Shown in pieces: positions 1 to 7,237 of a stretch of DNA of 64,000 nt. Made by a program: the position numbers and the translations under genes. Under the pieces are notes generated by a model, which saw only the letters and a program-made list of their open reading frames with translations, was not told where the DNA came from and made no database searches. This DNA is from Bacteroidales bacterium UBA4293 (GTDB taxonomy: Bacteria; Bacteroidota; Bacteroidia; Bacteroidales; Bacteroidaceae). The stretch is taken from assembly GCA_002395835.1 (NCBI GenBank), contig DGVD01000007.1, positions 1 through 64,000 of the forward strand, written 5' to 3'. Position 1 is the first letter of the stretch. Each line of letters starts with the position of its first letter.

Positions 1-93
1 TCAAGTGATATTGCGGAGAGAGAGGATAATGAACCTAACAATAATGAGGATGTATCAACTCCGGCTTTGGCAAACTTCGACCACAAAGTAACT

Positions 94-663
94 ATGATGA
101 CTACAGTACTTGGAGTAAATGCTTGCTCCTCTGCTAAAAGCGAACCAAACAGTGAGCAACAAGCCAATAAGGAGGGCAAGAAAGTTCTAGTAGCCTATTT
201 CTCATGGAGTGGCAATACACGCGATGCAGCACAATACATTGCTCAAAAAACAGGTGCAGATGAATTTGAAATCATCCGAGAAAAACCATATCCTACAGAG
301 TATACACCTTGTACCGAAGATGCCAAAGCAGAAAAGGAAGCCAACGAGCGACCAGCAATTAAAGGGAAAGTGGATAATATGGCACAATATGATGTAATAT
401 TCGTTGGCGTACCAGTTTGGTGGTACACTGCTCCAATGCCAGTATTCACATTCCTGGAACAGTATGACCTGAAGGGGAAAACAGTAATATCGTTCTGCAC
501 ATGCTTCACAGCTGAGTATGAAACCTTGACAGATATTGTTAAGGCTACTCCTAATAGCGACCATCTAGGAGGACTTACCATTGTCACGAAAGAAATGGGT
601 GGTAAAGGTATGGACAAAAAGCATAAGGAGATTGATGAATGGCTAAGTAAAATCGGATTCTAA
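94..663 (+). CDS. Flavodoxin-like lipoprotein (N-terminus uncertain)
   Basis: Flavodoxin-fold protein. After a Cys-containing leader (VNACSS) it has the FMN phosphate loop region VAYFSWSGNTRDAA, a VPVWWYTAPMP loop and a FCTCFTAE segment, which is the pattern of the Flavodoxin_4 type found in anaerobes. It probably binds FMN and acts as a redox carrier or small quinone/flavin reductase. The ATG pair at 94/97 gives a short lipoprotein-like leader that lacks the usual Lys/Arg at its start. The reading frame stays open upstream to base 1 with no stop, so the true start may lie before the window, or the 5' end may have been rearranged. A strong hairpin follows the stop. Family call fairly sure, start not sure. 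Confidence 0.75.
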   Translation: MMTTVLGVNACSSAKSEPNSEQQANKEGKKVLVAYFSWSGNTRDAAQYIAQKTGADEFEIIREKPYPTEYTPCTEDAKAEKEANERPAIKGKVDNMAQYDVIFVGVPVWWYTAPMPVFTFLEQYDLKGKTVISFCTCFTAEYETLTDIVKATPNSDHLGGLTIVTKEMGGKGMDKKHKEIDEWLSKIGF

Positions 664-684
664 GATTCATTTAGCTAAATAGAT

Positions 685-726
685 AATTATCCCCGAACCT
701 TATTGTTAAAAGGTTCGGGGATAATT
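685..726 (+). terminator. Hairpin after flavodoxin gene
   Basis: Perfect 17-bp inverted repeat, AATTATCCCCGAACCTT at 685-701 and its complement at 710-726, with an 8-base loop, 22 bases after the stop. There is no long T-run, but the stem is strong and lies between two genes on the same strand. Confidence 0.7.
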
Positions 727-813
727 CGTATAAAAACTTCTACTAAAAACAATAAATTAAATGGATTAAGAATATAAAGAAAAATGCATAAGATTATAGA
801 GATATTTGGTTCT

Positions 814-825
814 TGACCTAGGTCA
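814..825. promoter_or_regulatory. 12-bp perfect palindrome in the intergenic region
   Basis: TGACCTAGGTCA is a perfect palindrome, with a further half site AGGTCA at 864-869. It lies about 130 bases upstream of the mgtC promoter in the 328-base gap 664-991. Beyond the hairpin at 685-726 and the promoter at 954-982 I see nothing else in this gap. It could be an operator, but that is inference. Confidence 0.3.
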
Positions 826-953
826 CGAAGAATCCTGAGCTATATCAAGCTGATTACTAACTAAGGTCAAGGGCATACGTAACATATATCAAACGTTTTT
901 TATTTAATATATGTAAGAAGCATATGCAAAAAGAAGAAAAGAATGCAATTATA

Positions 954-982
954 TTTGTATAAAAAGAATTTGTGTATCTTTG
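954..982 (+). promoter_or_regulatory. Bacteroidota-type promoter of mgtC
   Basis: TTTG at 954-957, 17 bases, then TATCTTTG at 975-982, matching the Bacteroides -33/-7 consensus (TTTG, TAnnTTTG). The -7 box covers the in-frame TTG at 980, so that TTG cannot be the start. The ATG at 992 is used instead, which leaves only a few bases of leader. Confidence 0.75.
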
Positions 983-991
983 CAATCGATT

Positions 992-1720
992 ATGAATACT
1001 ATAGATTATATTATTAACCAAATTACTTCATCTGAAGTTAATGCTATTGGAGCTTGTTTTAAACTAGCTCTAAGCTTTATATTAGGAGCGGTTATCGGCA
1101 TTGAACGCCGCAGAAAAGGCCAAGTGGCTGGAACTCGCACCTTTGCACTTATTTCCATGGGCTCCACATTAGCCATGTTAGTTTCCATCTATATACCACA
1201 GGAATATATGGGACTGAAGAACGGAGATCCAGGAAGAATAGCTGCTCAAGTCATCAGTGGTATAGGTTTCTTAGGTGCTGGTGCTATCCTTCACATGAAA
1301 GGTTCGGTAAGAGGATTAACCACGGCTGCCGGCATTTGGATTGCCGCATGTATTGGCTTAGCCATTGGTGCTGGTATGTATTTGATTGCTATTATTACCT
1401 GTATTCTGATTATCTTCATATTAATTCAGGTGGATTCATATGAACATAAATACATAAGTGGAGGAGATTACAAGATTATTCGTGTGAAAGCAGATGGGGT
1501 CATTACAAATCTGGAACCCTTTCGCGTTCTTTTCAACAAATACCAAATACATATTCAAAATGAATATTTTAAATATGAATATAAGGAATCCATTTCCATC
1601 ATTAATTTCATTATTATAAATAGGGGCAAAAATCCAGACTATGTAAACCTGTTTAGCGAAATAGAGAAAATGGAACCTTCTACCCGCTCCATAACTCTTA
1701 CCAATGAAATAAACGAATAA
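992..1720 (+). CDS. MgtC/SapB family membrane protein
   Basis: 242 residues. The N-terminal part has four or more hydrophobic helices and the family pattern GAVIGIERRRKGQVAGTRTF followed by ALISMGSTLAML; the C-terminal third (about residues 150-242) is soluble. MgtC proteins are inner-membrane factors linked to growth at low magnesium and to ATP synthase control in enterobacteria; in this group the role is not established. The start is ATG 992, because the upstream TTG at 980 lies inside the -7 promoter element. The esterase gene follows after 31 bases with no terminator, so the two are probably co-transcribed. Confidence 0.85.
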   Translation: MNTIDYIINQITSSEVNAIGACFKLALSFILGAVIGIERRRKGQVAGTRTFALISMGSTLAMLVSIYIPQEYMGLKNGDPGRIAAQVISGIGFLGAGAILHMKGSVRGLTTAAGIWIAACIGLAIGAGMYLIAIITCILIIFILIQVDSYEHKYISGGDYKIIRVKADGVITNLEPFRVLFNKYQIHIQNEYFKYEYKESISIINFIIINRGKNPDYVNLFSEIEKMEPSTRSITLTNEINE

Positions 1721-1751
1721 AATCTTATTTATATTACAAATTAATTAATCC

Positions 1752-3431
1752 ATGAAAATGAAAACTGTTATTAAGAATTTGGCGTTTATTGGATTAGCTG
1801 TTTTAGCTCTTCAATCATGCCAAGCACCTAGACCTGAAATGGGCACTCAGGTGCAGACTCAAGCTGGTATTCTGGAAGGAACACAAGATTCCACTAATGT
1901 AAAGTATTTCTTAGGCGTGCCTTTTGCTGCAGCACCAGTAGGCGACCTTCGTTGGAAGGCTCCACAGCCTGTACAGCCTTGGGAAGGTGTACGTGAAGCT
2001 AAGGAATTTGGAAATGACCCTATGCAGCCTAACATTTTTGGTGATATGGCCTTCCGTGGTCCTAAGCGTTCCGAGGATTGCTTGTACTTGAACATTTGGA
2101 CTCCTGCAAAATACGCAGATGAGAAACTTCCTGTTCTCATTTATTTTAATGGTGGTGGTCTGATGGCTGGTTCTGGTTCTGAACCACGTTACGATGGCGC
2201 TGCTATCGCTCGTAAGGGTGTAATTGGCATTACAGCAAATTACAGAGAAGGTATCTTCGGTTTCGTAGCTCATCCTGAATTAACAGCTGAAACTGAATAT
2301 AAGGGTTCTGGAAATTATGGTTTCTTGGATCAGGTTGCAGCTATTCAGTGGGTAAAAGACAATATTCTAGCTTTTGGTGGTGACCCTAACAGAATTACCA
2401 TCGTGGGTGAGTCTGCTGGTTCATTCTCTGTATCACTCTTAATGTGCTCTCCTTTATCAAAGGACAACTTGGCTGGTGGTATGCTTTCATCAGGTGCTGA
2501 AGTTCTTCCTTATGGGTCAGTAGCTCAGGCTGATGCAGATGCAGCTGGTAAAGCTTTGTTTGAAAGCAAAGGAATCAAATCTTTAGCAGAGGCTCGTGCT
2601 ATTCCAGCCGATTCACTTCAGGCTCTTCTTCCTCCTAGAGGAATGGCAAATGTGGTTTTAGATAATCACTTCATGCTGGAAGATCCTACTGCTATCATGG
2701 AAAAGGGAGGACAGGCAAAAGTTCCATTGTTGGCTGGTTGGAATTCTATGGAAGGCAACCCATTAGGTTCATTTAGAGATTTAGCTCCAACTCTGGCAAA
2801 CTACAAGAAGATTATGAGCGCTCAGTTTGGTGAAAGTACCGATGCTATTTTCGAAGCTTATGGCATTACCACTGATGCAGATGTTCTAAGCCAGAAGAGT
2901 GTAAACTTGGCTTCCGACTTGTTTACTGGTTTCCCAACTTGGAAATTCTGTGACCTTCATGCAAAATCTGCTAAACAGCCTGTTTACCGCTACAAGTACA
3001 ATCACCCAAGACCTCAGGTATCTGCTAAGATGGCTGGTTTCACTGCAGCACTAGCAGGTGGTGTGAGAAAGCAGACTGAAGAAGAGAAGAAAGCAGAAGA
3101 AGCTCGTCCAAAGGTTCCACAAGGCGCTGTTCACTCTGCTGATATAGAATATGCAATGGGTAATTTGGCCACAAATGAATATTACGATTGGAACGAAGAC
3201 GACTATAAGATTTCTGAATTGTTCCTGAGCTATTACGCTAATTTCTGCAAGACTGGTAATCCAAATGGAGAAGGTCTGCCTACATGGACACCAATCAATG
3301 ACAAGTATGATGCTGCTCCAGTAATGCAGATTGACGTAGAAAGTGGTGAAAAAGCTGATGCTGCAGTAGAGAATGCTTATCGCACCTTAGAGAAATTCTA
3401 CTTAGACAGAAAAGCTGCAGAAAAGAAATAG
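1752..3431 (+). CDS. Type-B carboxylesterase, lipoprotein
   Basis: 559-residue alpha/beta hydrolase of the carboxylesterase type B family (pnb esterase / cholinesterase fold). It starts with a lipoprotein signal ending in LALQSC, so it should be lipid-anchored in the envelope. Visible motifs are the early VKYFLGVPFAAAPVGDLRW block, SEDCLYLNIW, the oxyanion loop FNGGGLMAGS, the nucleophile elbow GESAGS (Ser near residue 221), and the catalytic His region GAVHSADIEYAMG near residue 465. It probably hydrolyses carboxylic esters, perhaps from plant or dietary material; the substrate cannot be read from the sequence. A hairpin terminator follows. It lies 31 bases behind mgtC. Confidence 0.9.
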   Translation: MKMKTVIKNLAFIGLAVLALQSCQAPRPEMGTQVQTQAGILEGTQDSTNVKYFLGVPFAAAPVGDLRWKAPQPVQPWEGVREAKEFGNDPMQPNIFGDMAFRGPKRSEDCLYLNIWTPAKYADEKLPVLIYFNGGGLMAGSGSEPRYDGAAIARKGVIGITANYREGIFGFVAHPELTAETEYKGSGNYGFLDQVAAIQWVKDNILAFGGDPNRITIVGESAGSFSVSLLMCSPLSKDNLAGGMLSSGAEVLPYGSVAQADADAAGKALFESKGIKSLAEARAIPADSLQALLPPRGMANVVLDNHFMLEDPTAIMEKGGQAKVPLLAGWNSMEGNPLGSFRDLAPTLANYKKIMSAQFGESTDAIFEAYGITTDADVLSQKSVNLASDLFTGFPTWKFCDLHAKSAKQPVYRYKYNHPRPQVSAKMAGFTAALAGGVRKQTEEEKKAEEARPKVPQGAVHSADIEYAMGNLATNEYYDWNEDDYKISELFLSYYANFCKTGNPNGEGLPTWTPINDKYDAAPVMQIDVESGEKADAAVENAYRTLEKFYLDRKAAEKK

Positions 3432-3472
3432 GAATAATATCCTTTACTAAAAAACGCTTCTGCGGTATAAAC

Positions 3473-3521
3473 AAAATAGCTTTTTTCTACCCTATTACTC
3501 TGGGTTGAAAAAAGCTATTTT
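3473..3521 (+). terminator. Rho-independent terminator after the carboxylesterase
   Basis: 15-bp perfect inverted repeat: AAAATAGCTTTTTTC at 3473-3487 and its complement at 3507-3521. The right arm ends in a T-run. Confidence 0.75.
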
Positions 3522-3587
3522 TGAGCCTAAATAAAACCAGAATTCTCATTCTCTCTCTAAAAAAACTGATTCGATAAATTGGAATTT

Positions 3588-4235
3588 ATGGAAATCAATA
3601 ATAGACCCAACCCCAATGAGGCTTTTCCGAATCCGAAGATTCCAAGCCTCTGCTTCATCAAGAACGTGGTGAAGAACCCGCGTATCATCATCGGCGACTA
3701 TACCTACTACGATGATGTGGATGGTGCTGACCAGTTCGAGAAGCATGTCACTCATTTCTACGACTTCATAGGTGACCGGCTGATTATAGGCAAATTCTGC
3801 GCCATTGCCAAGGGCGTGGAATTTGTCATGAATGGAGCCAACCATAGGATGGATGGCGTGACAACCTATCCGTTTTATGTCATCGGTGGTGACTGGGGAA
3901 GTGCCATTGCACCAGTGAAAGACGAATTACCTCTGAAGGGTGATACCACTGTGGGCAATGACGTCTGGATTGGTCAGAATGTAACCATTATGCCAGGCAT
4001 TAATATCGGTGATGGAGCCATCATCGGAGCAAATTCTGTCGTGGCTTCAGACATTCCTCCATACGCTGTTGCCGTGGGAAATCCCTGCCGAGTGGCCAAG
4101 ATGCGTTTTGATGACGAAATCATCGCTTATCTGCTGCAACTGAAATGGTGGGATTGGGATATAGAGAAGATTGAGGCAAATTTCAAAGCCTTGACAAGTG
4201 GTGATTTGTCATTAATCAAAGAGATTAAAGATTAG
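3588..4235 (+). CDS. Vat-type xenobiotic (streptogramin A-like) acetyltransferase
   Basis: Left-handed beta-helix acetyltransferase of the XAT class, which uses acetyl-CoA to O-acetylate antibiotics such as streptogramin A or chloramphenicol. The family layout is complete: GDYTYYDD near the start, IGKFCAIAKGVEFVMNGANH with the catalytic His in NHRMDG, the loop YPF, then hexapeptide repeats VGNDVWIGQNVTIMPG and IGDGAIIGANSVV, and a C-terminal LKWWDWD. These closely follow Vat proteins. The ATG at 3588 is preferred to the TTG at 3579 and gives 215 residues. A P-loop protein follows 8 bases later, so they look co-transcribed. Base composition looks more GC-rich than the flanks. Whether it gives real resistance is unknown. 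Confidence 0.85.
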   Translation: MEINNRPNPNEAFPNPKIPSLCFIKNVVKNPRIIIGDYTYYDDVDGADQFEKHVTHFYDFIGDRLIIGKFCAIAKGVEFVMNGANHRMDGVTTYPFYVIGGDWGSAIAPVKDELPLKGDTTVGNDVWIGQNVTIMPGINIGDGAIIGANSVVASDIPPYAVAVGNPCRVAKMRFDDEIIAYLLQLKWWDWDIEKIEANFKALTSGDLSLIKEIKD

Positions 4236-4243
4236 TTTTACAT

Positions 4244-4768
4244 ATGGTAATACTGATAACAGGTGCTTCACATACAGGCAAAACGCTTCTTGCACAGCGT
4301 ATGCTTGAGAAATATAAGTATCCATATCTGTCTATAGATCACTTGAAAATGGGTATGATCCGAAGCGGTAAGACTAATCTTACCCCAGAAGACGATGATG
4401 CCCTTACGGATGAGCTTTGGCCGATTGTGCGTGAAATGATAAAGACTGCAATAGAGAATCGTCAGAATCTCATAGTAGAAGGTGGCTATATCCCTTTCAA
4501 TTGGAGGAAAAGCTTCGATGAACTTTATTTGGGTTCTATCCGCTTTATTTGTCTCGCCTTCTCAGATGAATTCATTGACACTCACTTCGATGAAATAAGA
4601 GAACATCGTTCTGATATCGAGGCTCGGCAAGATGACGGCAATTGCACCATAGTGAGTCTGAAGGATGACAATAGGAGGTACATCGATGGTTTTAAGACTG
4701 CAGGAGAAAAGGTCTTTTTAATAAAAACTGACTATGAACAAATGATACAGTCTATTTTAGACTTATAA
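4244..4768 (+). CDS. P-loop kinase-like ATP-binding protein
   Basis: 174-residue small P-loop NTPase. The Walker A motif GASHTGKT is at residues 7-14, followed by SIDHLKMGMIRSG (a substrate-side Asp, as in zeta-toxin or nucleoside/2-phosphoglycerate kinase-like proteins) and LIVEGGYIPFNW in the Walker B region. This arrangement suggests phosphorylation of a small molecule such as a nucleotide, sugar or antibiotic. No antitoxin partner is visible, so I do not call it a toxin. It follows the acetyltransferase by 8 bases, and a shared role in modifying a xenobiotic is possible but unproven. Exact substrate unknown. Confidence 0.7.
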   Translation: MVILITGASHTGKTLLAQRMLEKYKYPYLSIDHLKMGMIRSGKTNLTPEDDDALTDELWPIVREMIKTAIENRQNLIVEGGYIPFNWRKSFDELYLGSIRFICLAFSDEFIDTHFDEIREHRSDIEARQDDGNCTIVSLKDDNRRYIDGFKTAGEKVFLIKTDYEQMIQSILDL

Positions 4769-4800
4769 ATTCCAATTTATATAACTAAACGATTAAAAAG

Positions 4801-5613
4801 ATGAAAGCTTTATTATCAAACATTTTTGGATCAAAATGCATCCTACTGGCGACGATCTTACTTTTTGTTTCATGCTAGGATGATGACATAGTTCCCTTGG
4901 ACCCTGTTGTGCCCGAGGGTGCTGTAGACATGGGGATTATAATGACCCGTGAGGACGGAAGTACCTACAAACTGTACTGGGCTGAGTCCAATTTTAGTGA
5001 AAGCGGTCTATGCCCAAAGCCGGAGGACCTGGGAGATTATTTCGCTTGGGGCGAGACAGAGCCGTATTATGTAAAGGGGCATTCCCAGGACAATCCCTGC
5101 ACTGACTGGAGAGAAGGGAAAACCGGGTATTACTGGGACTCATACAAGTGGTGCAATATGGACAATTACAAACTCACTAGATATTGTCCACAAGATAAGA
5201 CAGACGATTGGGCTGGAAAAGGAAGTCCAGACAACAAAACGGAATTCCGGGATTATGACTACGCCGATGATGCAGCAAGAGCCATCTTGAAGGGCAAATG
5301 GCGTATACCGACCCGTGCAGAATGGGACGCCCTAGGCGAACAGTGCACCTGGAATTATATTAACGTAAATGGTGTTTTAGGCTTTCAGGTCTTAGCCAAA
5401 AATGGAAACAGTATATTCATCCCTGCGGCGGGCTTCCGCGAGAATGGTGTCATCAAAGAAGTTGGAGATTCTTCCAACTACTGGTCATCCTCCTCAGATA
5501 CAGAATACCCCACTTATGCATGATATTTGTTTACCCACAAAAGCCACTATGTGGGAGGATTCCATAGCTCTCGGTACTACGGGCATTCCATACGTCCGAT
5601 TATAGAAGAATAG
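4801..5613 (+). pseudogene. Surface lipoprotein pseudogene (Fibrobacter major-paralogue type domain), two internal stops
   Basis: One reading frame from ATG 4801 to TAG 5611-5613 reads as a normal lipoprotein but is cut twice. The signal peptide ends LLFVSC and the very next codon is TAG (4876-4878), then DDDIVPLDPVVPEG and so on. Near the end, TPTYA-like sequence runs into TGA (5521-5523), then YLFTHKSHYVGGFHSSRYYG and HSIRPI. The body shows the family pattern: YFAWGETEPYY, WRIPTRAEWDAL, IFIPAAGFRENG, NYWSSSS, and the closing R..G.SIRPI. This is the Fibrobacter succinogenes major paralogous domain, common in Bacteroidota surface lipoproteins. The reading frame is otherwise intact, so the damage looks recent. 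An internal TTG at 4897 could start a protein but would lack the signal. Confidence 0.8.
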
Positions 5614-5637
5614 TTTTGATTGATATAAAGATTACAT

Positions 5638-5667
5638 AAAAAGAGGGGCTTTAAAGTCTCTCTTTTT
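5638..5667. terminator. Bidirectional terminator between convergent units
   Basis: A 15-bp (with G-U pairs) palindrome centred on TTTAAA at 5650-5655, A-rich on the left and T-rich on the right, so it can end transcription from both sides. It serves the lipoprotein pseudogene on the plus strand and overlaps the last codons of the polyene cluster's ligase gene on the minus strand. Confidence 0.7.
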
Positions 5668-6994
5668 TTATTCTATAAGCTTTTCGATCTAATTTTCCAT
5701 TGAAAGTCCTTTTAATAGCATCCACTTGTTCATAAAGTAAAGGTACCTTGTAAGACTCTAATTTCTTAACTAGGAATCGGGCCCATTTTCTTTTATCTAA
5801 TTCGACACCTTCCTCTAAAACAGCCAACAACTTTAAAGTGTTACCTACAATAGGATGAGGAACTGCAATACAAATACAATCTTTTATTCCAGGAATAGCC
5901 ATAGCTACATCCTCTACCTCGGATGGTTCAACTTTCAGACCACCCACATTGATCACATCATCTTCACGACCTGTAAGATGAAGCATACCATCTTCATCTA
6001 AATAGCCTAAATCTGAAGTAACCAAAACATTTTCGCCTATCCGACTTACTTCCATATCCAAATCCACATACCCACTCATTAAAGTGCGACCAGAGCAAGC
6101 TATGGTTCCTTTTTCTGTGATGATGATATTAGAATTCTTCATGGGCTTACCTAAACAGCCTGGAATACAATGACCATCATTGAAATTGTACGTGGATATA
6201 ATACCCGTTTCAGTTGACGCATAGGTATTATAAAGCCTGGTGTGAGGTAAGATAGAGCATAGTGCCATCATATCAGCATGACTTATAGCTGCAGCACCAG
6301 TCTCAATAAAATCTATTTTATCTTTATATTGGGATAATCTATCTTTACTGAATAATAAAAGCAAACGAATGCTGGATGGAACTAAGAATGTGGCCAACTT
6401 GCAACTTGGATAATCTAAAGCTTGATAAAAATCTTCCTGATTTTTAAAACCATCGATAATCATCACAGTCCCTCCAGCCATGAAAGTGGGATAGAATTTA
6501 GAAAGGCTGCCTATGTGATTTAATGGGCCACAGATAAGAAAAACAGTTTCAGATGTAAATCCCTGCGCTATCATTAAATTCTCAGCATCGGCCAAAATGG
6601 TATCATGGCTAATCATTACCCCTTTTGACTGTCCGGTAGTTCCTGTAGTAAAAAGAATATCAGCCAAACCCGTTTCATCAAAAGGACCATGGTTAGAAAT
6701 ACGTGATTCATACTCCCCTATTTTTTCATCGGGAAGGGACTTTTCTAATGGCACTGCAATAGCTCCTATCTGGTGCAACGCAAAATAAGTTACTACACAA
6801 GATACATCAGCATGAAACTTAAACAAGTAAGTTTGACCTGCAGCTATCCCTTGGGCTTTAAGTTTTAGGACATAAGAACTAATTTCATTGTATAATTCCT
6901 TATAAGTCAGTTTCTGACCCTGGCATATTAATGCCAACTTATCAGGCTGGAAAAGGGCATGACTAGCTATATAATCAACAAGTTTAGTTCTCAT
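5651..6994 (-). CDS. Adenylate-forming acyl/aryl-ACP ligase (ApeH-like)
   Basis: 447-residue AMP-binding enzyme, shorter than most acyl-CoA ligases. Motifs in order: the phosphate loop LFTTGTTGQSKG (about residues 113-124), YNTYASTETG (A5), SDLGYLDEDGMLHLTGREDD (A7/A8 with the adenylate Asp) and the C-terminal NGKLDRKAYR with the catalytic Lys. In aryl polyene and flexirubin clusters such enzymes activate 4-hydroxybenzoate or a cinnamate and load it on an ACP; that role is inferred here. It is the last gene of the run, 14 bases after an ACP gene, which fits an ACP partner. The substrate pocket cannot be read by eye. Confidence 0.85.
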   Translation of the reverse strand: MRTKLVDYIASHALFQPDKLALICQGQKLTYKELYNEISSYVLKLKAQGIAAGQTYLFKFHADVSCVVTYFALHQIGAIAVPLEKSLPDEKIGEYESRISNHGPFDETGLADILFTTGTTGQSKGVMISHDTILADAENLMIAQGFTSETVFLICGPLNHIGSLSKFYPTFMAGGTVMIIDGFKNQEDFYQALDYPSCKLATFLVPSSIRLLLLFSKDRLSQYKDKIDFIETGAAAISHADMMALCSILPHTRLYNTYASTETGIISTYNFNDGHCIPGCLGKPMKNSNIIITEKGTIACSGRTLMSGYVDLDMEVSRIGENVLVTSDLGYLDEDGMLHLTGREDDVINVGGLKVEPSEVEDVAMAIPGIKDCICIAVPHPIVGNTLKLLAVLEEGVELDKRKWARFLVKKLESYKVPLLYEQVDAIKRTFNGKLDRKAYRIKKERL

Positions 6995-7008
6995 ACAATC
7001 AGAAAGAT

Positions 7009-7236
7009 TTATTTATTATCGCTCATTTTTTTTTGCACCATAGAAACTAAACTGTCCAAAGACTTGAAATTTCTAGGTGTAGCATCTTTACCATCTAAAG
7101 TTATATGATATTCTTCTGACAAAATCATTAAAATAGATGCAATTCCCAATGAATCCAACTCACTAAAAAGAAAGTCGGTATCGAAATCCACTAAAGGGAG
7201 AGCATCCTCCAACAAGAACCTTATTCTTTCTTTCAT
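7009..7236 (-). CDS. Acyl carrier protein 1 of the polyene cluster
   Basis: 75-residue acidic four-helix carrier. The phosphopantetheine site is ELDSLGIAS, with the Ser of DSL near residue 30. It lies between the exporter (1 base) and the ligase (14 bases), which makes it the likely acceptor of the starter acid. It differs from the other two ACPs of the cluster, so the three may have separate jobs (starter loading, elongation, transfer). Confidence 0.85.
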   Translation of the reverse strand: MKERIRFLLEDALPLVDFDTDFLFSELDSLGIASILMILSEEYHITLDGKDATPRNFKSLDSLVSMVQKKMSDNK

Positions 7237-7237
7237 T

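Noticed and set aside
980..991. Earlier TTG start of mgtC
   Set aside because: It falls inside the -7 promoter element TATCTTTG.
4244..4768. Zeta-type toxin
   Set aside because: No antitoxin gene adjacent; the P-loop alone is not specific.
4897..5523. Stand-alone 208-residue gene starting at TTG 4897
   Set aside because: The frame continues upstream through the lipoprotein signal (ATG 4801) and downstream to 5613 with family motifs; it is one broken gene, not a separate one.
4801..5613. Stop-codon reassignment
   Set aside because: Two different stops (TAG and TGA) occur here while the other genes in the window use both as normal ends; mutation is simpler.
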